Assembly (NCBI GenBank): GCA_947502975.1
Contig: CANNBV010000005.1
Span: 248,001-312,000 of the forward strand
Reading direction: 5' to 3'
Length of the DNA stretch: 64,000 nucleotides
Origin: an uncultured Flavobacteriaceae bacterium
GTDB taxonomy: Bacteria > Bacteroidota > Bacteroidia > Flavobacteriales > Flavobacteriaceae
Made by a program: the position numbers and the translations under genes. The notes under the pieces were generated by a model that was given only the letters and a program-made list of their open reading frames with translations, had not been told where the DNA came from and did no database searches. Below, in pieces: positions 54,081 through 62,946 of this stretch (position 1 is its first letter; every line of letters begins with the position of its first letter).

Positions 54081-55160
54081 ATGATTTTAAAATCACTTTC
54101 ATTAGTAAACTATAAAAATTTTGAAAGTCAATCCTATAATTTCAATGAAAAAATTAACTGTTTCGTTGGAAATAACGGCGTTGGAAAAACAAATATTCTT
54201 GACGCTATTTATCACTTATCCTTCGGAAAAAGTTATTTCAATCCCGTTGCCCTTCAGAATATAAAACACAACGAAGAGTTTTTTGTTGTAAATGGTGATT
54301 ATGAAAAAGAAGATAAAGCCGAAAAAATTATTGTAAGCCTAAAACGCGGACAGAAAAAAGTAATAAAACGCAACGGAAAAGCCTACGAAAAGTTTAGCGA
54401 ACATATTGGCTTTTTGCCTCTTGTTATCATTTCTCCTGCAGATAGAGATCTAATCATTGAAGGTAGTAGTACACGTCGAAAATTTATTGATAGTGTGATT
54501 TCGCAAAGTGATAAAAGCTATTTAACTCAGCTTATCAACTATAACAAAGTATTGGCACAACGCAATGCTTTATTAAAATATTTTGCACTAAATCATACAT
54601 TTAATGCTGACACTTTAGAAGTTTACAATGAACAACTCACCGAATATGGCAGTGTGATTTACGAAAAACGTGATGCCTTTTTAAAAGAATTTATCCCAAT
54701 TTTTAAGTCAAGATATGAAGCGATTAGTAATGGTAATGAGTCGGTAGATTTAGTGTACGAAAGTCATTTATCTGAAAACAATTTGATCACCTTATTAAAG
54801 ACACATCTTAACAAAGACAAAGCATTGCAATACACAAGCGTTGGTATTCATAAAGATGATTTAGTGTTTAATATTGAAGGACATCCTGTAAAGAAATTTG
54901 GAAGTCAAGGCCAACAGAAATCCTTTTTAATTGCCTTAAAATTAGCGCAATTTGATTTTATAAAAGCGCAAAGTGGTGTAAACCCTATTTTATTGTTAGA
55001 TGATATTTTTGATAAACTTGACGAACAACGTGTGGCGCAAATCATTAAATTAGTTGATGATGAGAATTTTGGACAGCTATTTATTAGCGATACCCATGCC
55101 GATAGAACCGAAAATGCTGTAAAGCAAGTACATCAATCTTATGAGGTCTTTAAATTGTAA
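54081..55160 (+). CDS. recF: DNA replication/repair protein RecF
   Basis: The 359-residue SMC-like ATPase loads RecA at gaps. It has Walker [15 protein letters not shown] (near residue 30), [20 protein letters not shown], the ABC signature [19 protein letters not shown] and Walker [17 protein letters not shown] near the end. Full length, start as annotated, divergent from the TPR gene. Confidence 0.97.
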   Translation: MILKSLSLVNYKNFESQSYNFNEKINCFVGNNGVGKTNILDAIYHLSFGKSYFNPVALQNIKHNEEFFVVNGDYEKEDKAEKIIVSLKRGQKKVIKRNGKAYEKFSEHIGFLPLVIISPADRDLIIEGSSTRRKFIDSVISQSDKSYLTQLINYNKVLAQRNALLKYFALNHTFNADTLEVYNEQLTEYGSVIYEKRDAFLKEFIPIFKSRYEAISNGNESVDLVYESHLSENNLITLLKTHLNKDKALQYTSVGIHKDDLVFNIEGHPVKKFGSQGQQKSFLIALKLAQFDFIKAQSGVNPILLLDDIFDKLDEQRVAQIIKLVDDENFGQLFISDTHADRTENAVKQVHQSYEVFKL

Positions 55161-55172
55161 TATTTTTTATTT

Positions 55173-55796
55173 ATGATAGACAGGTTTTTAAAAGCGAAAC
55201 ATTGGCAAGTATTTTTGTTAATTTATAGTCTACCATTTATACCCTTTATTATAGATGAATTTATTAGAGAATTAACCTTAGAAATCATAGGTTACTATTG
55301 GTTATTCTATGTTATATTTCTATTCATTCTTACTCTGGTTCCAATATTGTTATTTTTTTTATGGAACTGGTCAATTACAATTGGTTTGAAAAAGAAAGTA
55401 CCTAACTTTATACATATCGAATATCGTAAATTTAGATTTTTGGTATGGCTACCCTCAATATTCTATTGTGGAATATTTATTTCTATGATTATTTATATCA
55501 ATATTCTAGGTTTAAATGTAAATGACAATTATCAAAATACCATGGTAGGCATAAGTCTTTTTTTAATTTTAATTTCTTTCATTTGTATTTTATATGTATC
55601 ATATTTCACCTCTAAAATCATAAAAACTGTTGAATTACAGAAAAAAGTTGATTTTAGTTACTTTACAAATGAATTCTTTGCTATATGCTTATTTCCATTT
55701 GGAATTTGGTTTATTCAACCTAAAATAAATAAGCTAGCACTAAAAAAACCAGAGACTATAGAAGATATTGGTTTAAACAACAATAACCTAGATTAA
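55173..55796 (+). CDS. Uncharacterised four-TM membrane protein
   Basis: The 207-residue protein has four strongly hydrophobic segments (near residues 12-30, 40-68, 89-112 and 126-150) and a C-terminal segment FFAICLFPFGIWFIQPKINK often seen in small Bacteroidota membrane proteins. No known family recognised. It sits between recF and the DUF721/DciA gene, 12 bp and 2 bp from them. Confidence 0.75.
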   Translation: MIDRFLKAKHWQVFLLIYSLPFIPFIIDEFIRELTLEIIGYYWLFYVIFLFILTLVPILLFFLWNWSITIGLKKKVPNFIHIEYRKFRFLVWLPSIFYCGIFISMIIYINILGLNVNDNYQNTMVGISLFLILISFICILYVSYFTSKIIKTVELQKKVDFSYFTNEFFAICLFPFGIWFIQPKINKLALKKPETIEDIGLNNNNLD

Positions 55797-55798
55797 TC

Positions 55799-56095
55799 AT
55801 GCCCAAACGCAACAACGAACATCTCAGTATTAAAGACGCTTTAAAAGAGTTTGTAGAAACCAATAAGCTAGAAAAAGGACTTAATAAAGTGAACGCAGCC
55901 GAAGCTTGGGCAAAATTAATGGGCAATGGTGTAAATAATTATACAACTTCTGTAAAATTGGAGCGTGAAACACTCTATATACAACTAAGTTCAAGTGTTT
56001 TAAGAGAAGAATTAAGCTACGGCAAACAAAAAATTATTGACATGCTAAACGAAGAATTAGGGCAAAACCTCATAAAGAAACTCATTTTACGATAA
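55799..56095 (+). CDS. DUF721 (DciA-like) protein
   Basis: The 98-residue protein begins MPKRNNEHLSIKDALKEFVE and contains the DUF721 pattern NAAEAWAKLMGNGVNNYTTS, LYIQLSSSVLREELSYGKQK and IIDMLNEELGQNLIKKLILR. DUF721 proteins are called DciA when they load the replicative helicase in bacteria without DnaC. Location downstream of recF supports a replication role; helicase loading here is inferred. Confidence 0.9.
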   Translation: MPKRNNEHLSIKDALKEFVETNKLEKGLNKVNAAEAWAKLMGNGVNNYTTSVKLERETLYIQLSSSVLREELSYGKQKIIDMLNEELGQNLIKKLILR

Positions 56096-56219
56096 AAAAC
56101 AATCATATTCCCAAAAACGACTTTTAAGCTAACACTACTGTTAGTAAGCCTTTTAGCAATACTCTCGAAAATTATTCAAAAAAAAATGTAATTAATTGAT
56201 TTTTAAAGTTTTTACACAG

Positions 56220-56227
56220 TACCTTTG
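56220..56227 (+). promoter_or_regulatory. -7 element of the first cold-shock gene
   Basis: TACCTTTG matches TAnnTTTG; TTG at 56196-56198 is a possible -33 (21-bp spacing). The ATG is 27 bp downstream. Confidence 0.55.
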
Positions 56228-56254
56228 TGGCTTTAATAATTTAATTTTTTTAAC

Positions 56255-56446
56255 ATGAGTACAGGAACAGTAAAATTCTTCAACGATTCTAAAGGATTCG
56301 GATTTATTATTGAAGAAGGTTCAAACAAAGAACATTTTGTTCACATTTCTGGATTAATTGACGAAGTTCGCGAAGGTGATAACGTTGAATTTGATCTTCA
56401 GGAAGGTAGAAAAGGTTTAAACGCAGTAAACGTAAAAGTAATCTAA
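56255..56446 (+). CDS. Cold-shock domain protein (CspA family), copy 1
   Basis: The 63-residue protein has the RNA-binding motifs RNP1 (KGFGFI, residues 13-18) and RNP2 (FVHIS, 28-32). It acts as an RNA chaperone. The next gene is a near copy: 58 of 63 residues are identical (differences at 19, 24, 35, 38 and 43), and the nucleotide sequence at the 3' end is almost unchanged. The short spacing from the promoter leaves a 5' leader of about 20-25 nt, without the long leader of E. coli cspA. Confidence 0.96.
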   Translation: MSTGTVKFFNDSKGFGFIIEEGSNKEHFVHISGLIDEVREGDNVEFDLQEGRKGLNAVNVKVI

Positions 56447-56478
56447 TATATATATTATACTTTAACAATTACAACTAA

Positions 56479-56509
56479 GAGTCTATCAGTTTCTTGATAG
56501 ACTTTTTTT
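56479..56509 (+). terminator. Terminator between the cold-shock genes
   Basis: AGTCTATCA (56480-56488) / TGATAGACT (56495-56503), 6-nt loop, followed by TTTTTT. It separates the two genes into independent units. Confidence 0.85.
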
Positions 56510-56559
56510 GTGGTACGAACTTTGCAAACAATAACATATATTAATTTAATACAAATACA

Positions 56560-56751
56560 ATGAGTACAGGTACAGTAAAATTTTTCAACGATTCTAAAGG
56601 ATTCGGATTCATAACTGAAGAAGGATCAGAAAAAGAACATTTCGTTCACATTTCTGGATTAGTAGACGAAATTCGCGAAGGCGATAGCGTTGAATTCGAT
56701 CTTCAGGAAGGTAGAAAAGGTTTAAATGCAGTAAACGTAAAAGTAATCTAA
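56560..56751 (+). CDS. Cold-shock domain protein (CspA family), copy 2
   Basis: The 63-residue product is a tandem near duplicate of copy 1 (five substitutions: I19T, N24E, I35V, V38I, N43S), with both RNP motifs intact. Its upstream region differs from that of copy 1 (promoter-like GAACTTTG, weak match), so the copies may be expressed under different conditions. Confidence 0.96.
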   Translation: MSTGTVKFFNDSKGFGFITEEGSEKEHFVHISGLVDEIREGDSVEFDLQEGRKGLNAVNVKVI

Positions 56752-56775
56752 TATATATTATTTCACTTTATTTAA

Positions 56776-56812
56776 ACAAAAAAGCCCAAGACTTAGTCTT
56801 GGGCTTTTTTTG
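56776..56812. terminator. Bidirectional terminator between the second csp gene and ndk
   Basis: Hairpin GCCCAAGAC (56784-56792) / GTCTTGGGC (56796-56804), loop TTA, flanked by A6 and T7 runs. It serves the convergent csp and ndk genes. Confidence 0.88.
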
Positions 56813-56830
56813 TATCAAAATATTAAGTTT

Positions 56831-57250
56831 CTAAAACTGCTCTCTACCAGAAAAGTGAAAAGCACCTTCAATAGCTGCATTGTCATCACTATCACTTCCA
56901 TGTACTGCATTTTCACTTATTGAAGCGGCATACATTTTTCTAATAGTACCATCTGCAGCGTCAGCAGGATTTGTAGCACCTATTAAGGTTCTAAAATCTT
57001 CAACAGCATTGTCTTTTTCTAAAATTGCAGCCACAATTGGTCCGCGTGTCATATATTCTACTAATTCAGGAAAAAATGGACGTTCATTATGTATCGCATA
57101 AAACGTTTCAGCATCTGTTTTAGTCATTTGTGTTAACTTCATTGCTACAATTCTAAACCCTGAAGCTGTTATCTTTTCTAATATTGCACCAATATGCCCT
57201 TTTTCAACTGCATCTGGTTTAAGCATTGTAAATGTTCTGTTTGTTGCCAT
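56831..57250 (-). CDS. ndk: Nucleoside diphosphate kinase
   Basis: The 139-residue enzyme transfers the gamma phosphate between nucleoside di- and triphosphates via the active-site His117 in [13 protein letters not shown]. The N-terminal [31 protein letters not shown] and [15 protein letters not shown] motifs are all present. Monocistronic, with a -7 element at 57270-57277 on the minus strand. Confidence 0.98.
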   Translation of the reverse strand: MATNRTFTMLKPDAVEKGHIGAILEKITASGFRIVAMKLTQMTKTDAETFYAIHNERPFFPELVEYMTRGPIVAAILEKDNAVEDFRTLIGATNPADAADGTIRKMYAASISENAVHGSDSDDNAAIEGAFHFSGREQF

Positions 57251-57269
57251 TTCATTTTTTTATTTGGCG

Positions 57270-57277
57270 CAAAAGTA
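57270..57277 (-). promoter_or_regulatory. -7 element of ndk
   Basis: The minus strand reads TACTTTTG, identical to the trxB element and matching TAnnTTTG, 19 bp before the ndk ATG. Confidence 0.55.
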
Positions 57278-57322
57278 ACGCATTTTCAATAAAAAGCAAG
57301 TTTATTCAATTTTAAAAAATTG

Positions 57323-57330
57323 TATATTCG
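57323..57330 (+). promoter_or_regulatory. Possible -7 element of the DHH phosphoesterase gene
   Basis: TATATTCG differs by one base from TAnnTTTG and ends 6 bp before the ATG at 57337. This would give an mRNA with almost no 5' leader. Confidence 0.4.
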
Positions 57331-57336
57331 TCCCTT

Positions 57337-58356
57337 ATGAATAAAGATGACATTACTGCAATAAAGAAGCTTCTAAGTGCAGAAAAACACATTGTGATTG
57401 TACCACATAAAAATCCTGATGGTGATGCTATTGGCTCTACTTTGGGATTATACCACTATCTTAAAAAACACAACCATACTGTACAGGTAATTACACCCAA
57501 CGACTATCCAGGGTTTTTAAAATGGGTTCCAGGAGAAAATACTATTCTAAAGTATGATTCTCAAACTCAAGACAGTATTAAAGCCATTGAAAACGCTGAT
57601 ATTATTTTTACATTAGATTTTAATGCGTTTCATAGAACAGGACAAATGCAATCAGTTCTTGAAACTTCAGAAGCTATCAAAATCCTGATCGATCATCATC
57701 AAGAACCTGATGATTATGCAACTTACATGTACAGTGACGTCAGTATGAGTTCTACTTGCGAAATGGTGTATAATTTTATCCATATGTTGAACGACACTGA
57801 TAAAATTGATGCAGAAATCGCTACATGCTTGTATTTAGGAATCATGACAGATACAGGTTCTTTTAGATTTCGCTCTACCACAAGTACCACACATCGCATT
57901 GTGGCCGAATTGATTGAAAAAGGAGCAAAAAACTCAGATATTCATAACAATGTTTATGACACCAATAGTTATAATCGTTTGCAATTATTGGGTTGTGCCT
58001 TAACCAATTTAAGAGTTATACCAGAATTAAGAACAGCTTACATCACATTAACACAAAATGAACTTCGCAAATTCGACTATAAAAAAGGAGATACAGAAGG
58101 TGTGGTGAATTATGCACTTTCATTGGAAAATGTAATTTTAGCAGCCATATTTATAGAAGACAAGCAAGAAGGTATTATTAAAATTTCGTTACGCTCAAAA
58201 GGTAGTTTTTCGGTAAACGAATTTTCAAGAGCGCATTTTAGCGGCGGCGGACATAATAATGCTGCTGGCGGGCGCAGTGAAACGTCTTTACATTCAACTG
58301 TTGAAAAATTTCTTAGTATATTGCCTCAATATAAAGACGCCCTAAACCATGAATAA
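57337..58356 (+). CDS. DHH-family bifunctional oligoribonuclease/PAP phosphatase (NrnA-like)
   Basis: The 339-residue phosphoesterase has the DHH domain motifs (IVPHKNPDGDAIGSTLGLYH near residue 21, DFNAFHRTGQ, LIDHHQEPDDYATYMYSDVS) and the DHHA1 end motif GGGHNNAAGG. It degrades nano-RNA and converts pAp to AMP in homologues. It overlaps gldI by 8 bp, so they are in one operon. Confidence 0.93.
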   Translation: MNKDDITAIKKLLSAEKHIVIVPHKNPDGDAIGSTLGLYHYLKKHNHTVQVITPNDYPGFLKWVPGENTILKYDSQTQDSIKAIENADIIFTLDFNAFHRTGQMQSVLETSEAIKILIDHHQEPDDYATYMYSDVSMSSTCEMVYNFIHMLNDTDKIDAEIATCLYLGIMTDTGSFRFRSTTSTTHRIVAELIEKGAKNSDIHNNVYDTNSYNRLQLLGCALTNLRVIPELRTAYITLTQNELRKFDYKKGDTEGVVNYALSLENVILAAIFIEDKQEGIIKISLRSKGSFSVNEFSRAHFSGGGHNNAAGGRSETSLHSTVEKFLSILPQYKDALNHE

Positions 58357-58897
58357 ATATCTAATTATAATAGTTGTACTTCTTTTTTGCGTCGCATGCA
58401 AAACTCCTGAAGCTCGCAAGCCTGTTTCGGTAAAAACTGGTTCTTTTATAGACGAATCTGTTGAACGAAATAAAAAGCTAAATGCTAAAGAACAAGCACA
58501 GATTCAGCAAATAATGTCTGCTAATACTAGTAATGACTATATTGCTTCTGAAAATGGATTTTGGTATTACTATAATACTAAAACTAATGAAGATATAGCC
58601 CCTACTCCTAACTATGGAGATATTGTAAATTACTCTTACACTTTGAAGGACTTAAATGGCAATCTCATTTATCCACTGGAAAACTTTAAGAATTTAAATT
58701 ATACTATGGATAAACAAGAGCTGTTTACTGGTTTACGCGAAGGTTTAAAACTTATGAAATCTGGCGAAACAGTTACATTTTTATTTCCGTCCCAAAAGGC
58801 CTATGGTTACTATGGTGATGAAAATAGAATTGGGACAAACATACCTCTTATTGCAGAAGTTACTGTAAATTCTATCACTAAAACACAAGATAATTAA
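58349..58897 (+). CDS. gldI: Gliding motility-associated FKBP-type peptidyl-prolyl isomerase lipoprotein GldI
   Basis: The 182-residue lipoprotein (Cys at about 16, VLLFCVACKTPE) has an FKBP-like C-terminal domain (GDIVNYSYTLKDLNGNLIYP, LFTGLREGLKLMKSGETVTF, LFPSQKAYGYYGD, IPLIAEVTVNSI). GldI is needed for gliding in Flavobacterium and is found in gliding/T9SS-linked organisms. The position between a DHH gene and a second isomerase is consistent with that role. Confidence 0.9.
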   Translation: MNKYLIIIVVLLFCVACKTPEARKPVSVKTGSFIDESVERNKKLNAKEQAQIQQIMSANTSNDYIASENGFWYYYNTKTNEDIAPTPNYGDIVNYSYTLKDLNGNLIYPLENFKNLNYTMDKQELFTGLREGLKLMKSGETVTFLFPSQKAYGYYGDENRIGTNIPLIAEVTVNSITKTQDN

Positions 58898-58898
58898 C

Positions 58899-60026
58899 AT
58901 GTTTAAATTGAATAATGTAACCGTATATATTTTAACGGTTTGCACACTAATTCTATCAAGTTGTAAATCGCAATATCCAGAATTAGAAGATGGTATTTAT
59001 GCCGAAATTAATACTACAAAAGGTAAAATGGTAGCCAAACTACATTATAAAAAAGCACCAGTTACTTCTGCAAATTTCATTGCTTTAGCTGAAGGTTCTA
59101 ATACTTTAGTAAATGACAAATACAAGGAAAAGAAATTTTACAACGGCTTAATCTTTCACCGCGTGAAGGATAACTTCATGATTCAAGGCGGAGATCCTTT
59201 AGGCACTGGTTTAGGTAATCCTGGATATCGTTTTATGGATGAATTTCATCCAGATTTAAAACATGACAAACCAGGTATTTTAGCGATGGCTAACTCTGGT
59301 CCTAATTCTAACGGAAGTCAGTTTTATATTACTGAAATTCCAAAACCTAATTTAGATAATAGACACACTGTTTTTGGAGAGTTAGTTATTGGTCTCGATA
59401 TACAAGATTCAATTTCGAATGTTAAAAAAGATGCCAGAGACAAACCATTGGATAGTGTTGTAATTAATGAATTAAACATCATTAGAAAAGGAAAAGATGC
59501 TAAAAAATTCGATGCGCCAAAAGTGTTTAAAGATCACTTTGCTGAACGAGAAAAAAGAGAAAAAGCTGAAAAAGAACGTAAAGAAAAAATTAAAAACGAA
59601 ACTATTGAAAAGCATCGTATCCAAAAGGAAAAAGCTATCACATTAGAATCTGGTTTAAAATATTATGTTTCCGAAGCTGGTAATGGTGAACCGCTCAAAA
59701 TATTTTCAAAAGCTAAAACACACTATGCATTATTTTTTGAAGATGGAAGATTATTAGACACAAGTGATTTAACACTTGCAGAAGCCTTAGGTGCGGTAAA
59801 TGAAAGAAAAAAAGCAGCTAATGCTTATCAAGCTATAACAGCAGATTTAAGTCCTGATGCAGCTATGATTCCTGGATTTAAAGAAGGATTACAACAGTTA
59901 AACGTTGGAGACAAAGCTACTCTTTTTATTCCTTATCACTTAGGATATGGAGAATCAGGTAATCGTGGTATTCCTCCTAAAACTAACCTTATTTTTGAAG
60001 TTGAAGTTCTAAGTTTAGCCAAATAG
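58899..60026 (+). CDS. Two-domain peptidyl-prolyl isomerase (cyclophilin + FKBP) lipoprotein
   Basis: The 375-residue protein has a lipoprotein signal (VCTLILSSCKSQ) and two isomerase domains: a cyclophilin half (about 30-195: TTKGKMVAKLHYKKAPVTSA, KKFYNGLIFHRVKDNFMIQG, PGILAMANSGPNSNGSQFYI, HTVFGELVIGLDI) and an FKBP half (about 255-375: LESGLKYYVSEAGNGEPLKI, MIPGFKEGLQQLNVGDKATL, IPYHLGYGESGNRGIPPKT). A Lys/Glu-rich helix joins them. It lies 1 bp after gldI and belongs to the same operon, suggesting a role in envelope protein folding. Confidence 0.93.
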   Translation: MFKLNNVTVYILTVCTLILSSCKSQYPELEDGIYAEINTTKGKMVAKLHYKKAPVTSANFIALAEGSNTLVNDKYKEKKFYNGLIFHRVKDNFMIQGGDPLGTGLGNPGYRFMDEFHPDLKHDKPGILAMANSGPNSNGSQFYITEIPKPNLDNRHTVFGELVIGLDIQDSISNVKKDARDKPLDSVVINELNIIRKGKDAKKFDAPKVFKDHFAEREKREKAEKERKEKIKNETIEKHRIQKEKAITLESGLKYYVSEAGNGEPLKIFSKAKTHYALFFEDGRLLDTSDLTLAEALGAVNERKKAANAYQAITADLSPDAAMIPGFKEGLQQLNVGDKATLFIPYHLGYGESGNRGIPPKTNLIFEVEVLSLAK

Positions 60027-60090
60027 CTAAACAAAATTTTAACACTTAAATGGTGTTAAACCTTTATATTTACATGGTAAAATAATATTC

Positions 60091-61011
60091 ATGCACGCAT
60101 TAAAATTTGATTGGAACCCAGTTACCGGGATTGATATAGTTGGTAATTTTAAACTACATTTTTATAGCCTCATGTGGGTTATTGCGTTTATTCTGGGTTG
60201 GTATATCATGAAACGCATCTACACTAAAGAGAAAATGAACTTAGAGTATTTAGACCCTATGTTTATTTACGTAGTGTTATCTACGATGTTAGGGGCGCGT
60301 TTGGGACATGTATTATTTTATCAATCGGAGTTAATCTCACAAGACTTTTTTAGTATTTTTCTTCCTTTTAAATTTAAAGGAGGCTTTGAATTTACTGGAT
60401 TTCAAGGATTAGCAAGTCACGGTGCTGCCATAGGTGTCATCATTGGTATGTACTTATACAGAAGAAAATACAAGTATAAATCCTTACTTTGGATATTAGA
60501 CAGACTTGTAATACCTGTAGCTTCAGGAGCTGTATTTGTGAGAATCGGTAATTTTATTAATTCTGAAATTATTGGTAAAGGATCAGGCGATTTTCCTTTA
60601 GGTGTTCGCTTTATCCAAGATCATTATAATGAGTATGAAGCAGTACGACGAACTGGTATTAAAAACGTACAAGATGCCTATAATGCTATCGCCAACAATC
60701 CTGAGTTATTGGAGGCAGTTCCATATAGACACCCTTCTCAATTATACGAATCGTTTTGCTATATTTTTGTGTTCATTATCTTGTGGTATTTTTATTCTAA
60801 AACACCAAAAAGAGACCGAACAGGGTTTTTATTTGGCTTATTCTTAGTATTACTTTGGACAGTAAGGTTTTTTGTTGAGTTTGTAAAAGAACCTCAAAAT
60901 AGCGAACGGGCAGATTGGATATTAAATACTGGCCAATGGCTAAGTATACCTCTAATTCTTGTAGGGTTATATTTCATGTTTAAATACAAACCAAAAACAC
61001 CAGTGCGCTAA
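60091..61011 (+). CDS. lgt: Prolipoprotein diacylglyceryl transferase
   Basis: The 306-residue inner-membrane enzyme attaches diacylglycerol to the lipobox Cys of prolipoproteins. It has about seven TM segments, the RIGNFINSEIIG signature (Arg/Asn/Gly-rich loop, about residue 152), and the C-terminal RHPSQLYESF. A short N-terminal domain precedes TM1 as usual. It is transcribed with the flanking DUF192 gene (3-bp gap). Confidence 0.96.
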   Translation: MHALKFDWNPVTGIDIVGNFKLHFYSLMWVIAFILGWYIMKRIYTKEKMNLEYLDPMFIYVVLSTMLGARLGHVLFYQSELISQDFFSIFLPFKFKGGFEFTGFQGLASHGAAIGVIIGMYLYRRKYKYKSLLWILDRLVIPVASGAVFVRIGNFINSEIIGKGSGDFPLGVRFIQDHYNEYEAVRRTGIKNVQDAYNAIANNPELLEAVPYRHPSQLYESFCYIFVFIILWYFYSKTPKRDRTGFLFGLFLVLLWTVRFFVEFVKEPQNSERADWILNTGQWLSIPLILVGLYFMFKYKPKTPVR

Positions 61012-61014
61012 AAC

Positions 61015-61503
61015 ATGAGACGGTTTCAAAGTTTGGTTTTATTGTTGGGGATACTTTCTATGAGTTTACTAAGTATTTCCTGTAAAAAGGAAAAACAAAA
61101 TATAAAACAAACTGAAGTTACATTTACTAAAGAAGGGGAACTTTCAATTTTCGATACTAAAAGCGACACTTTAAAAGTTAATCTCGATATCGAAATTGCC
61201 GATACCGATTTTGATATTCAAACAGGATTAATGTATCGCGATCATATGGGTACAAAACGAGGCATGCTATTTGTTTTTGAAGATGAAGACCAGCGATTTT
61301 TCTACATGAAAAACACGAGAATTCCTTTGGATATTATATATATTAACGCAAACAGGGCAATAGTAAGTTTTCAAAAAAATGCTACCCCTTTTGATGAAAC
61401 ATCTTTACCTTCTAGTTTACCTGCAAAATATGTATTGGAAATTAATGCAGGATTAGCTGATACATGGAATTTAAAAGTTGGGGATTCTATAAGCTGGAAT
61501 TGA
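61015..61503 (+). CDS. DUF192 lipoprotein
   Basis: The 162-residue protein has a lipoprotein signal (LLSISCKKEKQ) and the DUF192 fold: FDIQTGLMYRDHMGTKRGML, FVFEDEDQRFFYMKNTRIPL, DIIYINANRAIVSF and ILEINAGLADTW. DUF192 proteins are widespread with no settled function. It follows lgt after 3 bp. Confidence 0.9.
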   Translation: MRRFQSLVLLLGILSMSLLSISCKKEKQNIKQTEVTFTKEGELSIFDTKSDTLKVNLDIEIADTDFDIQTGLMYRDHMGTKRGMLFVFEDEDQRFFYMKNTRIPLDIIYINANRAIVSFQKNATPFDETSLPSSLPAKYVLEINAGLADTWNLKVGDSISWN

Positions 61504-61553
61504 ATATTCTAAAGGCTGACATTTAATATCATTAACCTAATAGTCTTTTTATA

Positions 61554-62048
61554 ATGATGCAAACCCATATTATTTTTAACTTTGAAAAAGGCAGTAATCT
61601 TGATGATTGGATTCTAATTGATGATATAGTAATGGGCGGTAAATCCTCAGGAAACTTTACAATTGATGATAATGGCTACGGAAAGTTTTATGGTGCAATT
61701 TCTTTAGATAATAATGGTGGGTTTTCATCGGTGAGATATCAAGATGAAGCAACATTTACTAAGTACTATTCTAAAATAGTTTTACGAGTTAAAGGTGATG
61801 GAAAGCGCTATCAATTCAGAATTAAAGAAAACCAGAATCAACAACATTCTTATGTTACCTATTTTACAACTTCAGGTGATTGGGAAACTATAGAAATAGC
61901 TTTAAAGGATTTATTTCCAAAATTTAGAGGACGCACTTTAGATATGCCTAATTTTTCAGGAGATACTATTACAGAGCTTGGATTTCTGTTTGGTAATAAA
62001 AAAGTAGAACCATTTCAGCTACTAATAGATACTATTTCACTGGAATAA
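61554..62048 (+). CDS. CIA30-like protein
   Basis: The 164-residue protein matches the complex I intermediate-associated protein 30/NDUFAF1-type beta domain: IIFNFEKGSNLDDWILIDDI, VMGGKSSGNFTIDDNGYGKF, FYGAISLDNNGGFSSVRYQD, DGKRYQFRIK and DMPNFSGDTITELGFLFGNK. Bacterial members have unknown roles, and no complex I genes are near. No signal peptide is seen. Confidence 0.88.
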   Translation: MMQTHIIFNFEKGSNLDDWILIDDIVMGGKSSGNFTIDDNGYGKFYGAISLDNNGGFSSVRYQDEATFTKYYSKIVLRVKGDGKRYQFRIKENQNQQHSYVTYFTTSGDWETIEIALKDLFPKFRGRTLDMPNFSGDTITELGFLFGNKKVEPFQLLIDTISLE

Positions 62049-62069
62049 TTATCAGCAAATAAACATATT

Positions 62070-62855
62070 ATGAATGCTAAATACGATAATATTGGTATTA
62101 ATTATAATTCCACCCGAAAAGCAGATTCATTCCTCACAAAACAACTTGTAAAACATTTAAATCCTAATTCTGAGGGTATTTATTTAGATATCGGTTGTGG
62201 TACAGGCAATTATACTAATGCTATTTCTAAAAAAGGGTACTCATTTATTGGTATTGATCCGTCTGAATTAATGCTTGAAAAAGCAAAACTTTTAAATAAT
62301 ACAATTGATTGGCGTATCGGTAGTGCTGAAAATACTGGTTTAAGTGATAACACAGTTGATGGTATCATCGGTTCTCTAACCATCCATCATTGGACAGATT
62401 TAAACAAGGCATTTATAGAGTTAAAAAGGGTTTTAAAACCTCGTGGACGTATTGTTATTTTCACATCAACTCCTAAGCAAATGGAGGGTTATTGGCTAAA
62501 TCGCTACTTTCCTAAAATGTTACAGGATTCAATGGCGCAAATGCCATCTTTAAATGCTGTAAGTGAAGCTATTTCAAACTCTGGCTTGACTGTTAAACAA
62601 ACACATAAATATTTTATAAAACCTAATATTGAGGATAAGTTTTTGTATTGTGGTAAGCACCAGCCTGAACTCTATTTTGACGCACAAATCCGCCATGGCA
62701 TTTCTTCATTTTCGGATTTATCAAACCAGACTGAGGTTGAAATAGGTTTGGCGAAATTGAAGCAAGATGTTTTAAACGGCAAGATTGATAACATCATAAA
62801 ATCATACGAGAATGATCTAGGTGATTATTTATATATTATTGCAGAAAAGAATTAA
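62070..62855 (+). CDS. Class I SAM-dependent methyltransferase
   Basis: The 261-residue protein has motif I YLDIGCGTGNYTNAI (near residue 38), motif II GIDPSELMLEKAK and a later DNTVDGIIGSLTIHHW, all of the methyltransferase type 11 fold. The substrate cannot be told from sequence. No tight operon partner: a 21-bp gap from the CIA30-like gene suggests possible cotranscription. Confidence 0.88.
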   Translation: MNAKYDNIGINYNSTRKADSFLTKQLVKHLNPNSEGIYLDIGCGTGNYTNAISKKGYSFIGIDPSELMLEKAKLLNNTIDWRIGSAENTGLSDNTVDGIIGSLTIHHWTDLNKAFIELKRVLKPRGRIVIFTSTPKQMEGYWLNRYFPKMLQDSMAQMPSLNAVSEAISNSGLTVKQTHKYFIKPNIEDKFLYCGKHQPELYFDAQIRHGISSFSDLSNQTEVEIGLAKLKQDVLNGKIDNIIKSYENDLGDYLYIIAEKN

Positions 62856-62897
62856 TGTTTTTTAAGTCAATATTCATCAACTTGTTCTTTTTCAAAA

Positions 62898-62925
62898 GGT
62901 TTCGACTGCGCTCAACCAGACAGCT
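62898..62925. repeat. Dispersed repeat with TTCGACTGCGCTCA core
   Basis: TTCGACTGCGCTCA (62901-62914) matches the reverse complement of 9475-9488 at 13 of 14 bases. The extended sequence around the core differs. It sits between convergent genes, a typical place for intergenic dispersed repeats. Confidence 0.45.
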
Positions 62926-62946
62926 GCATATAAACTTATAACTATT

